This document shows, in pieces, positions 8,427 to 16,201 of a stretch of 64,000 nt of DNA. Every line of letters starts with the position of its first letter. The first letter of the stretch is position 1. Source of the DNA: DATAEE01 sp036258175 (GTDB taxonomy: Bacteria > Acidobacteriota > Vicinamibacteria > Vicinamibacterales > 2-12-FULL-66-21); NCBI GenBank assembly GCA_036258175.1, contig DATAEE010000061.1:30314-94313 (forward strand), read 5' to 3'. The notes beneath the pieces were generated by a model. That model worked only from the letters and a program-made list of their open reading frames with translations. It was not told the origin of the DNA and made no database searches. The position numbers and the translations under genes were made by a program.

Positions 8427-10073
8427 TTGTCAGGCTCATCCGACGATCGGCTCGGTTCCTGGAAGGAAATCGCCGCGTACGTCGACCGCGGGGTCCGAAC
8501 GGTGCGCCGCTGGGAGCGCGAAGAGGGCCTGCCGGTCCATCGGCACATGCACCGCGCGCAGGGCAGCGTTTACGCATACAAGTCCGAGATTGACCAGTGG
8601 CGTCGGACCGGCCGGCGTCGGAGCGCGCCGCGCGTGCCTGTCATCTCGCGTGCCGCCACTCCTCCAGCCGGATCGCCGACGTCGATCGCGGTGCTGCCTT
8701 TCACGAACCTGAGCACAGATCCGGCGAACGAGTATTTCGCGGACGGCCTGACTGACGAAGTGATCGCAGACTTGTCCAGGGTCCGTGCGCTTCGCGTCAT
8801 TTCCCGGACGTCGTCGATGACGTTCAAGGCCACGACGAAAGATGTGAAGACGATCGCCCGTGAGCTCAGCGTTCAGTACGTTCTGGAGGGGACCGTGCGG
8901 CGGGCCGACGACCGGCTGCGGATCACCGCACAACTCATCGACGCCGGCGCAGACGACCATGTGTGGGCGGACAAATACGACGGGACGGTCGAAAACGTGT
9001 TCGCGATCCAGGAACGCCTCGCCCGCGTGATCGTTGATGCCCTCAAGCTGCGGCTCACATCTGATGAAGAGCGGCTGTTGTCGAACAGGCCGATTGCAAA
9101 CGTCCACGCCTACGAGTGTTACCTCCAGGCGCGCCAGGAAGCCTTCCGATGGCGGGAGGACGCGATCGATCACGCCATTCAGCTCCTGCACAACGGGCTC
9201 GCGATCGTTGGCGAGAACACCGAGCTTCTCGCCGCTCTCGGCCGCGCTTATCTTCAATACCGGGAGGCGGGTATCGACTTCAGTCAGCGTCCGCTCGACG
9301 AGGCTCAGGCGTGTGTGCGGAAAATATTCGACATCGAGCCGCGCTCGGCGTCAGGATTGCAACTCCGCGGCTGGATCCGATACTCGAGCGGCGCGATCCA
9401 GGACGCCGTGCGCGATCTGAAAGCAGCGCTCGAACTCGCGCCGAGCAGTCCCGAGACGCTTTCGCTTCTCAGTAACTGTTACCTGATATCAGGGAAGGTC
9501 TCGGAAGCACGGCCGCTGATCGATCGTCTCCTGGCCGTGGATCCCTTGACGCCGCTGACGCGCTGCCTGCCCGGCTGGGCAGACATCCTGGAAGGCCGTG
9601 TGTCGGCAGCGGTGGAACCCTACCGCCAGATGTTCGCAATGGATCCTGGCAACCCGATGGCGCGCCTCTTTTACGTCTGGGTGCTCACCGCCAATCGGGA
9701 CGCAGCCGGCGTCCGCCGGATCGTCGAGAGCCTTCCGCCGCAGACGATCGACACCACGCCGGGCCGGTTAACTGTGTTCCTGTCGCATGCACTGGCCGGG
9801 AAGCGAGAGGCGGCGCTGGCGATGGTCACCCCCGACATCGAAGCCGTTGCCAACGCCACGGATGTGTTTCCGAGGTTGCTCGCGCAGGGGTTCGCGATGA
9901 CCGGCTTGCCCGACCGCGCGATACAGTGGCTTCGCATCTCCGTCGATCGAGGCTTCATCAACTACCCGTTTCTTGCGCGACACGATCCGTTTTTCACAAG
10001 CCTTCGGAGCGATCCGCGATTTCAGGAGCTGCTCGAGATCGTCCGACAGCGGTGCGAGCGGTTCGAGGCCTGA
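8427..10073 (+). CDS. HTH - TolB-like - TPR regulator-type protein
   Basis: The 548-residue protein has a helix-turn-helix at residues 8-55 (SWKEIAAYVDRGVRTVRRWE, then VYAYKSEIDQW) of the excisionase/MerR type. A TolB-N/FlgO-like domain follows (SIAVLPFTNLSTDPANEYF, then EGTVRRADDRLRITAQL), and the second half is a TPR array. There is no clear membrane segment. The architecture is common in Acidobacteriota; it is thought to be regulatory, but its targets are unknown. The TTG start at 8427 is forced by an in-frame TGA at 8418. A TAAAAT hexamer ends 8 bases before it and there is no Shine-Dalgarno, so a leaderless mRNA is likely. Confidence 0.75.
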   Translation: MSGSSDDRLGSWKEIAAYVDRGVRTVRRWEREEGLPVHRHMHRAQGSVYAYKSEIDQWRRTGRRRSAPRVPVISRAATPPAGSPTSIAVLPFTNLSTDPANEYFADGLTDEVIADLSRVRALRVISRTSSMTFKATTKDVKTIARELSVQYVLEGTVRRADDRLRITAQLIDAGADDHVWADKYDGTVENVFAIQERLARVIVDALKLRLTSDEERLLSNRPIANVHAYECYLQARQEAFRWREDAIDHAIQLLHNGLAIVGENTELLAALGRAYLQYREAGIDFSQRPLDEAQACVRKIFDIEPRSASGLQLRGWIRYSSGAIQDAVRDLKAALELAPSSPETLSLLSNCYLISGKVSEARPLIDRLLAVDPLTPLTRCLPGWADILEGRVSAAVEPYRQMFAMDPGNPMARLFYVWVLTANRDAAGVRRIVESLPPQTIDTTPGRLTVFLSHALAGKREAALAMVTPDIEAVANATDVFPRLLAQGFAMTGLPDRAIQWLRISVDRGFINYPFLARHDPFFTSLRSDPRFQELLEIVRQRCERFEA

Positions 10074-10082
10074 CTTGTTGCA

Positions 10083-11147
10083 TCACTGCGGCGCTGGCTG
10101 ATCCTCGAGTATCCACGATTGAAGCAGCGTGTATGTGACCGCGAGAATAACCGGTCCGATGAACAGGCCGAGCACTCCGAAGCCGACGATGCCGCCGATG
10201 ACGCCTGCGACGATGAGGATTAGTGGCAGGTCGACGCCACGACGGATCAGCACGGGCTTGAGAACATTGTCCACGACCGCGACGAGAATCGTGAAGGCAA
10301 GCAGCACGCTGCCCCAGAGGCTGCTGCCCGACCAGAAGAGCCAGATCACGGCGGGAAGCAACACGGGGAGCGGTCCCAGTTGCGCGACGCACAGGATGAA
10401 GGTCAGCGCGAGTAGCAGGCCGGGCCGCGGCATACCGGTGAGCCACAGTCCGACTCCCGCGATGATCGATTCAACGAGGGCCGTGACGATGACCCCCAGA
10501 GCCACACCGCGCACCGCCTGACCCGCCAGGCGAATCGTGTTCCGCCCATGCTCCTTACCGATGCGATGCGCGAACATCATCATGCCCCGCGCGGCTGCTT
10601 CACCATTCGTGTAGAGGATGGTTGCCAGGATGACGGTTAGCAGGAAATGGACGATCACGCTGCCCAATCCGCCCGTCATCGACAACGCAAGGCCCGCCGT
10701 TTCGCGTGCGAACGGCCGAAGCAGTTCCACAATTGCCTCCGGGCCGCCTGCGGCGAGCGTCTGCCATCGCGTGGTGAGTCGGGCGCCGACCCACGGTATC
10801 CCGTCCAACCAGGCTGGCGGCGATCCGATGCCGCGCGCGCTCACCGCCTGCACCAGGTCGGCAGCCTTGATGGCTGAGTCGAGCAGTATGGTGACGGCCA
10901 GCGCAGATGGCACGATGAACGTTGCCAGCATCACGAGGGTCATGACAGCCGTTGCCGGAGCTCGGCGCCCGTGCATCCATTCCTGCACCCGGAGCAACAG
11001 CGGCCACGTCGCGACGACGATCGTGGCGGCCCAGATCAACGCCCCCAGAAACGGCAGCAGCGTCCACAGGCTGCCCGTGATTAGCACGGCGATGATCAGA
11101 ATCACGAGAACTATTCGCGTGAGGTCGGTTTGGCCAGTCGTCTGCAT
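10083..11147 (-). CDS. AI-2E family transporter (UPF0118)
   Basis: This 354-residue polytopic protein has about 7-8 membrane segments in the AI-2E/UPF0118 layout. Two or three helices are at the start (IVLVILIIAVLITGSLWTLL), then a long amphipathic loop, then helices ending with LILIVAGVIGGIVGFGVLGL and FIGPVILAVTYTLL, the conserved C-terminal signature. Family members export autoinducer-like molecules or act as Na+(Li+)/H+ antiporters; the substrate cannot be inferred. ATG 11147 follows AGGA at 8 bases. It is divergent from merR. Confidence 0.8.
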   Translation of the reverse strand: MQTTGQTDLTRIVLVILIIAVLITGSLWTLLPFLGALIWAATIVVATWPLLLRVQEWMHGRRAPATAVMTLVMLATFIVPSALAVTILLDSAIKAADLVQAVSARGIGSPPAWLDGIPWVGARLTTRWQTLAAGGPEAIVELLRPFARETAGLALSMTGGLGSVIVHFLLTVILATILYTNGEAAARGMMMFAHRIGKEHGRNTIRLAGQAVRGVALGVIVTALVESIIAGVGLWLTGMPRPGLLLALTFILCVAQLGPLPVLLPAVIWLFWSGSSLWGSVLLAFTILVAVVDNVLKPVLIRRGVDLPLILIVAGVIGGIVGFGVLGLFIGPVILAVTYTLLQSWILEDQPAPQ

Positions 11148-11219
11148 GGAGCACGTCCTCATTCTCGAAATGCGCGGTTAGCATAACGCCCTTCCGCGGA
11201 GTTCGGGATGACGAGTGGC

Positions 11220-11250
11220 TTGACCCTGGAGTGGTTCCACCCTTTACGAT
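11220..11250 (+). promoter_or_regulatory. MerR-type promoter with 19-bp spacer before merR
   Basis: TTGACC (11220-11225) and TACGAT (11245-11250) are 19 bp apart, with an imperfect palindrome TGGAGTGGTTCCA between them. It matches the element at 7205-7235 in 24 or more of its positions and should be bound by the adjacent regulator (autoregulation). The start codon lies only 8 bases past the -10, so the message is nearly leaderless. Confidence 0.75.
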
Positions 11251-11258
11251 GAAGTCAG

Positions 11259-11726
11259 ATGACGATGCTTCGTGCGGGTGAAATTGCGCGGATGACCGGC
11301 GTCAGCACAGACACCGTGCGGTACTACGAGCGCCAGGGATTGCTGCCGCGTGTGCCGCGAAGCGCGAACGGGTATCGAAGCTATCCGGAATCCGCCGTGC
11401 AACGCATCGTCGTCATCCGGCGCGCGCTCGATGCAGGATTCTCGATCAAGGAATTGTCTCAGATATTTCGCGAGCGGGACGCCGGCGGCGCGCCGTGCCG
11501 CCGCGTTCTCGCCATCGGACGGGAGCGGCTAGGTGATCTTGAACGGCGGATCGATCAGCTGATCGCGCTGCGGGATGATTTGCGGGCCCTGCTGAAGGAT
11601 TGGGAGGCGCGCGTCGGGCGGCTCGGCAGGAATGAGCGCGCCGGACTGCTCGATTCTCTCAGTGAGAGTCCGGCATCAGCCCGCGTCCGGTTTCCTCCAG
11701 CAGGGCAACGAAGAAGAACCATTTAG
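11259..11726 (+). CDS. MerR-family metal/stress-responsive regulator
   Basis: The 155-residue regulator has a winged HTH (GEIARMTGVSTDTVRYYERQG, then RSANGYRSYPESAVQRIVVI), the second motif FSIKELSQIF, and a dimerisation helix. A single cysteine (Cys80 in GGAPCRR) lies where metal-sensing MerR proteins have their first ligand. The C-terminal Cys-containing loop typical of CueR, ZntR or MerR is absent. It therefore belongs to the heavy-metal-type branch, but the inducer is uncertain. It faces the copper-type ATPase gene (convergent, 59 bases apart). Its promoter and that at 7205 define a likely regulon. Confidence 0.8.
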   Translation: MTMLRAGEIARMTGVSTDTVRYYERQGLLPRVPRSANGYRSYPESAVQRIVVIRRALDAGFSIKELSQIFRERDAGGAPCRRVLAIGRERLGDLERRIDQLIALRDDLRALLKDWEARVGRLGRNERAGLLDSLSESPASARVRFPPAGQRRRTI

Positions 11727-11785
11727 CGGCTTCGCGCCAAGGTCTGCAATAGGACCTTCGTAGTAGTGTACGGCTGTGCGCGCGG

Positions 11786-14128
11786 CTAGAGTTCGGCGTG
11801 GCGGAGCCGCAGCGCGTTCGCGATCACGGACACCGAGCTGAACGTCATTGCGGCGCTTGCGATCATCGGGCTGAGGAGAACTCCGAACCATGGATACAGC
11901 ACCCCTGCGGCGATGGGAACGCCTGCCAGGTTGTAAACAAACGCAAAGAAGAGGTTCTGGCGGATGTTGCGCATCGTGGCGCGACTCAACCGGCGTGCCC
12001 GAACGATGCCGCGGAGGTCCCCCTTGACGAGCGTGATGCCGGCGCTCTCGATGGCCACGTCGGTGCCTGTTCCCATTGCGATGCCGACGGCCGCGCGCGC
12101 GAGCGCCGGTGCGTCGTTGACGCCGTCGCCGGCCATCGCGACGCGGCGTCCCTGCTCCTGCAACCGCTCGACGATATCTGCCTTTCGCTCGGGCGGAACC
12201 TCCGCGTGAACCGCGCCGGCGTCGATCCCGACGGCGCGGGCTACCGCTTCCGCCGTCGTTCGGTTGTCGCCGGTCACCATGATCGGCTCGAGGTCCTCAC
12301 CGCGAAGCGTCTGGATCGTCTCTTTCGTCTCCAGTTTGACTGGATCGGCTATCCCGATCAGCCCACGCGCGGCCCCGTCGACGGCAACGAAGACGACCGT
12401 CATCCCCTCGCGCCGCAGCGTCACTGCCTTCCCTTCGAGCGCCGAGATATCGGTGCCGGCTTCGCGCAAGAGCGCGGCATTTCCAACCACGACCGACCGA
12501 CCGTCGACCTCCGCGATCACGCCGCGGCCCGTCACCGATCGGAACCGCGTCGCCGGCGGGATCGGGACGCGCCGATACTCAGCCATGCGCACGATCGCGC
12601 TGGCGAGCGGGTGCTCGCTCGCCCGTTCGACGGCCGCCGCGAATCGCAGGACGTCGACGTCGGACGCTTCGCCGGACGTCTCGATCGCGAGGACCTTGGG
12701 CTTGCCTTCGGTCAGCGTCCCGGTCTTGTCCACAATGAGCGTATCGACTGTCTCGAGGACTTCGAGTGCGGCGGCGTCACGGACGAGAACGCCGGCTGTA
12801 GCCCCCCGCCCGGTTCCGACCATGATCGACATCGGCGTCGCAAGCCCGAGCGCGCACGGACAGGCGATGATGAGAACCGCGATCGCGTTCACGAGCGCAT
12901 ATGCGAAGCGCGGCTCCGGCCCGAACCAGGCCCATGCCGCAAACGTCACCACCGCAACCAGCACGACGGCCGGCACGAACCAGGCGGAGACCTTGTCGGC
13001 CAGCCGCTGGATCGGCGCTCGCGACCGCTGAGCCTCGCCGACCATCCGCACGATCTGCGCGAGCAGTGTGTCGCTGCCGACGCGCTCGGCACGAATGACG
13101 ATGCTCCCCGTCCCGTTGACCGTGCCGCCGGTCACGCGGCTGTCCGGGCCCTTCTCCACGGGAATCGATTCTCCAGTCACCATCGACTCGTCGACGCTGG
13201 TGCTGCCCTCGATCACCACGCCATCGACCGGGATCCGCTCGCCGGGCCGGACGCGCAACCGGTCGCCGACCTGCACCTCGGCGGCCGGCACGTCTCTCTC
13301 ACCGTCCGCGTCGAGACGACGCGCCGTCTTCGGCGCGAGGCCAAGGAGCGCACGGATGGCGCCGCTCGTGCGGGCGCGCGCGCGAAGCTCCAGAACCTGG
13401 CCGAGCAGCACCAGCGTGACGATGACCGCTGCCGGCTCGAAGTACAGCGCGATCGTGCCGTCATGGTCGCGGAACGCATGCGGCACCCACTGCGGCGCGA
13501 CAGTAGCGGCGAGGCTGTACACGTACGCCGCGCCGGTCCCCATCGCGATCAACGTGAACATGTTGAGATGCCGATTGACGATCGACTGCCAGCCACGCAC
13601 GAAGAACGGCCAGCCGCCCCAGAGGACCACGGGCGTGGCAAGCGCGAGCAGCACGACGGGCGGCACGGGCCAGACCATCGACGCGAGGATCGGCAGCGTT
13701 AGGATCGCCGACACCCAGAAGCGCCGCGTCATGTCCGTGAGCTCGGCGTCCGGACGTTCGTCCAGCGTGGCGACGACCGGCTCCAGCGCCATCCCGCATT
13801 TCGGGCACGTCCCGGGCCCCATCTGGCGGACCTCGGGGTGCATCGGGCAGGTGTACTCGACTAAGTGTTCAGGCTGCTTCCGGTGCCCAAGGTGCGGGTG
13901 CTCTCGGTGCCCATGGTGCTCAGGGTGCTCAGGGTGCGGGTGCGGCGGCTGCTGGTGCTGCTCCGGCGACTTCTGCAGATACCGCTCGGGATCAGCTTTG
14001 AAGCGCGCGAGGCAGGAGGGATTGCAGAAGTAGTAGGTCTGGCCGCGATGGACGTGCGAGCCGGCAGCGTCCTCGGGCGCGATGGTCATTCCACAGACGG
14101 GGTCGAGGACCTTCCGCGCCGGCTCCAC
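11786..14128 (-). CDS. copA: Copper-type P1B ATPase with YHS and heavy-metal-binding N-terminus
   Basis: The 780-residue export pump begins with a YHS domain (VLDPVCGMTIAPEDAAG, YYFCNPSCLARF), a linker with over ten His residues, and a second metal-binding domain (YTCPMHPEVRQ, CPKCGMALEP). The P-type ATPase follows: CPCALGLATP in the membrane, DKTGTLTEGKP with the phosphorylated Asp, SEHPLASAI and GDGVNDAPALA. YNLAGVPIAAG and MTFSSVSVIANALRL in the last helices match the Cu+ group. It should move Cu+ out of the cytoplasm. GTG 14128 starts 20 bases after the upstream gene's stop, so the two probably share a message. Ag+ or another soft metal is possible. Confidence 0.9.
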   Translation of the reverse strand: MEPARKVLDPVCGMTIAPEDAAGSHVHRGQTYYFCNPSCLARFKADPERYLQKSPEQHQQPPHPHPEHPEHHGHREHPHLGHRKQPEHLVEYTCPMHPEVRQMGPGTCPKCGMALEPVVATLDERPDAELTDMTRRFWVSAILTLPILASMVWPVPPVVLLALATPVVLWGGWPFFVRGWQSIVNRHLNMFTLIAMGTGAAYVYSLAATVAPQWVPHAFRDHDGTIALYFEPAAVIVTLVLLGQVLELRARARTSGAIRALLGLAPKTARRLDADGERDVPAAEVQVGDRLRVRPGERIPVDGVVIEGSTSVDESMVTGESIPVEKGPDSRVTGGTVNGTGSIVIRAERVGSDTLLAQIVRMVGEAQRSRAPIQRLADKVSAWFVPAVVLVAVVTFAAWAWFGPEPRFAYALVNAIAVLIIACPCALGLATPMSIMVGTGRGATAGVLVRDAAALEVLETVDTLIVDKTGTLTEGKPKVLAIETSGEASDVDVLRFAAAVERASEHPLASAIVRMAEYRRVPIPPATRFRSVTGRGVIAEVDGRSVVVGNAALLREAGTDISALEGKAVTLRREGMTVVFVAVDGAARGLIGIADPVKLETKETIQTLRGEDLEPIMVTGDNRTTAEAVARAVGIDAGAVHAEVPPERKADIVERLQEQGRRVAMAGDGVNDAPALARAAVGIAMGTGTDVAIESAGITLVKGDLRGIVRARRLSRATMRNIRQNLFFAFVYNLAGVPIAAGVLYPWFGVLLSPMIASAAMTFSSVSVIANALRLRHAEL

Positions 14129-14148
14129 CCATTAACGATATCGCCGCG

Positions 14149-14724
14149 CTAAGGCATCTGGCTAGCGAGCGCCTGTATCTCCCGCGCGAACGATTCGATC
14201 TCGGTGATGTGGCTCCGCACGAACGCGACGTTGCGCACGACCGTCGGCGGCAGCCCGTCGGACGGAACGCCCTGGTGAACTGTTTTCTTCAGCACCACGA
14301 CCGCCTGCGCGACGGCGAGCTCGGTCAGCAGAAACTCGCGCGGATTCGTCCCGTTCTCACGAATGAGCGCGAGCACGCTCTCTTCGCCGCTCCAGACCGC
14401 GATCGCCGAATCAATCGACTTCGCCTGGACCATGCGCGCCTGCATCCGGCCGCGGAGCGGCGCATCGGCGAGCAGCATCTTCACGTAGGCGCGGCGGGTA
14501 TTCATGAACGCCTGGAAGTTGCGATCGGTCAGCTCGTGCGCGGCGATTTCCTGCTCGGCGACGGTCGCCTCGTTCGGCAGGTCCTTGTCCGTCAGGACGC
14601 GGCCCGGCGAGCCGCTGCTGCGCGTGTCCCCGGCGCGGCGGGCCACTTCGGCCAGCCCCTGCGCTCCGGCTGCCGCCGGAACAAACGTCACCACTACCAC
14701 CGCCACGAGGGCGAGGGTCTTCAT
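14149..14724 (-). CDS. Secreted protein cotranscribed with the copper ATPase
   Basis: This 191-residue protein has a clear signal peptide (about residues 1-22, ending AAAGAQ) and a mostly helical mature domain (EQEIAAHELTDRNFQAFMNT, VRSHITEIESFAREIQALAS). I do not recognise the family. ATG 14724 has AGGAGA at good spacing. Its position 20 bases ahead of copA on the same strand suggests a periplasmic role related to metal handling, but it contains no obvious metal motif. Confidence 0.65.
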   Translation of the reverse strand: MKTLALVAVVVVTFVPAAAGAQGLAEVARRAGDTRSSGSPGRVLTDKDLPNEATVAEQEIAAHELTDRNFQAFMNTRRAYVKMLLADAPLRGRMQARMVQAKSIDSAIAVWSGEESVLALIRENGTNPREFLLTELAVAQAVVVLKKTVHQGVPSDGLPPTVVRNVAFVRSHITEIESFAREIQALASQMP

Positions 14725-14833
14725 GACGATGTCTCCTGATGGGAAGCGCGCGAGGAGGCTGGGGTCCTTCAAGTATAGCCGGACTGAGCCAAACCGTATA
14801 CTAAGAACCATGCGTGTTATACGCTCATATTAT

Positions 14834-14862
14834 TTGACATGTAAGACATCATGATTTAACAT
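14834..14862 (+). promoter_or_regulatory. Sigma-70-like promoter of hsp20
   Basis: TTGACA (14834-14839), a 17-bp spacer and TAACAT (14857-14862) lie about 60 bases before the ATG. The flanking AT-rich gap (14725-14922) also holds CGTATA facing TATACG (14794-14822), a possible operator, and a TATACT-like -10 on the other strand for the gene at 14724. Confidence 0.6.
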
Positions 14863-14922
14863 TCCCTCCTGTTGCGGCGCAAACCGCGACCATTAAGCAG
14901 AGATACCAGGAGGACGAAAGAC

Positions 14923-15387
14923 ATGTTTGGCACGACGAGATGGAGCCCATTCGAAGAACTGACGACCCTCCACCGCGAAATGGACCGGCTGTTTGGCCGG
15001 GCGTACGGAGAGTCGGGCGGCGCGGGCGCGTTCGCGCCGGCGCTCGAAGTGCTCTCCAGCAAAGATGCCTGGCACGTCCGTGTGGCGCTGCCGGGCATCG
15101 ATCCCAAGAACGTTCAGATTGACCTGGCGGGTGACACGCTGACCATTCGCGGCGAGCGCAGTCGGAGCCTGCCGGTCGGCAACGACAAGACCCAGGCGCA
15201 CGTCAGCGAGATCGCCTACGGCCGTTTCGAGCGCACGCTTACGCTGCCGGATGCCATCGACTCCGACAAGGTGAAGGCGACCTACAGCAACGGGATGCTC
15301 GAACTGTCGCTCCCGCTGCGCGAGAGCCTCAAGCCGCGTCGGATCGAGGTCAAGGGCGGCGACCAGAAGAGCCTTCACGCCGCGTAA
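14923..15387 (+). CDS. Small heat shock protein Hsp20/alpha-crystallin
   Basis: This 154-residue ATP-independent chaperone holds unfolding proteins. The N-terminal arm (WSPFEELTTLHREMDRLFGR) is typical. The alpha-crystallin core runs from APALEVLSSKDAWHVRVALP to NGMLELSLPL, and the C-terminal tail has the assembly motif RRIEVK in place of the usual IxI form. A strong AGGAGG site fixes the start, and a consensus promoter and a terminator flank it, so it is a single-gene unit. Confidence 0.92.
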   Translation: MFGTTRWSPFEELTTLHREMDRLFGRAYGESGGAGAFAPALEVLSSKDAWHVRVALPGIDPKNVQIDLAGDTLTIRGERSRSLPVGNDKTQAHVSEIAYGRFERTLTLPDAIDSDKVKATYSNGMLELSLPLRESLKPRRIEVKGGDQKSLHAA

Positions 15388-15408
15388 CACGGTCCCATCG
15401 ACCGTCGA

Positions 15409-15444
15409 ACGGCCGGCCGGTTTTCCACCGCCGGCCGTTTTTTT
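15409..15444 (+). terminator. Rho-independent terminator after hsp20
   Basis: A perfect 9-bp stem ACGGCCGGC/GCCGGCCGT (15409-15417 with 15430-15438) encloses a 12-base loop and is followed by seven T. It lies 21 bases after the hsp20 stop. Confidence 0.9.
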
Positions 15445-15457
15445 GGTTTACTGAATC

Positions 15458-16201
15458 ATGCTGAACCGGGCGCTCGAGCTCCTGTCGGCGCGCCTTCGTG
15501 CCGCGCGGGCGGTCACGGTACTCAGCGGCGCCGGCGTTTCCGCCGCAAGCGGCGTTCCGACGTTTCGTGGCCCCGACGGCCTCTGGAAGACCCATCGCCC
15601 GGAGCACCTGGCGACGCCTCAGGCTTTCGCTCGCGACCCGCGGCTCGTGTGGGAATGGTACGACTGGCGCCGTCAGCGGATCGCCGCATGTTCGCCGAAC
15701 GCTGCGCACCTCACTCTTGCGGAGTGGAGCAGGCGCCTTCCGGGATTCAGGCTCCTGACGCAGAACGTCGACGGCCTGCACGAGCGCGTCGCGACGCAGA
15801 ACGTCGTCCGGCTCCACGGATCGATCTGGGAACTGCGGCACGCGGAGGGCCCTCGTCCAACGTGCCCTGAGGCGTGGCGCGACGAGGCCGTTCCTCTTGG
15901 CGGCGTGCCGGCGCGGTGCCCGCGTTGCGGCGCACTCGCCCGGCCCGCTGTCGTCTGGTTCGGCGAATCGCTGGATCCGGAAGTGCTGCGCGCGGCGGAC
16001 GCCGCAACGGCCTGCGACGTATTCCTCGTCGTAGGCACGTCGTCGGTGGTCTACCCGGCCGCCGGATTCACTGGCGTGGCGCGGCGGCGTGGGGCGTTCA
16101 CCGTGGAAATCAACCCGGATGAAACGGAGGCGTCCGCGAACGTGGATCTGTCAATTCGAGGGCGGAGCGAAGATATCCTGCCCGCCCTTTCGATTTCCTA
16201 G
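15458..16201 (+). CDS. cobB: NAD-dependent protein deacylase, Sir2 family
   Basis: This 247-residue sirtuin removes acyl groups from lysine using NAD+. The NAD site is GAGVSAASGVPTFRG, followed by TQNVDGLHERV and the catalytic His in RLHGSIWE. WYDWRRQR supplies the Tyr and Arg of the YxxR motif that marks desuccinylase/demalonylase-type (class III) sirtuins. Zinc ligands are reduced: CPRCG is present, but the first CxxC is replaced by a stretch with one Cys (RPTCPE). Its stop codon overlaps that of the octaheme cytochrome gene on the other strand. Confidence 0.88.
   Translation: MLNRALELLSARLRAARAVTVLSGAGVSAASGVPTFRGPDGLWKTHRPEHLATPQAFARDPRLVWEWYDWRRQRIAACSPNAAHLTLAEWSRRLPGFRLLTQNVDGLHERVATQNVVRLHGSIWELRHAEGPRPTCPEAWRDEAVPLGGVPARCPRCGALARPAVVWFGESLDPEVLRAADAATACDVFLVVGTSSVVYPAAGFTGVARRRGAFTVEINPDETEASANVDLSIRGRSEDILPALSIS

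Noticed and set aside
11727..11785. Terminator AAGGTC/GACCTT between merR and copA
   Set aside because: The stem is only 6-7 bp and has no T-tract; too weak to call.
11798..13702. 634-residue frame antisense to the copper ATPase
   Set aside because: Composition (Arg, His, Asp, Gly rich) is typical of GC-rich antisense frames. There is no domain or start signal, and the opposite strand encodes a clear P1B ATPase.
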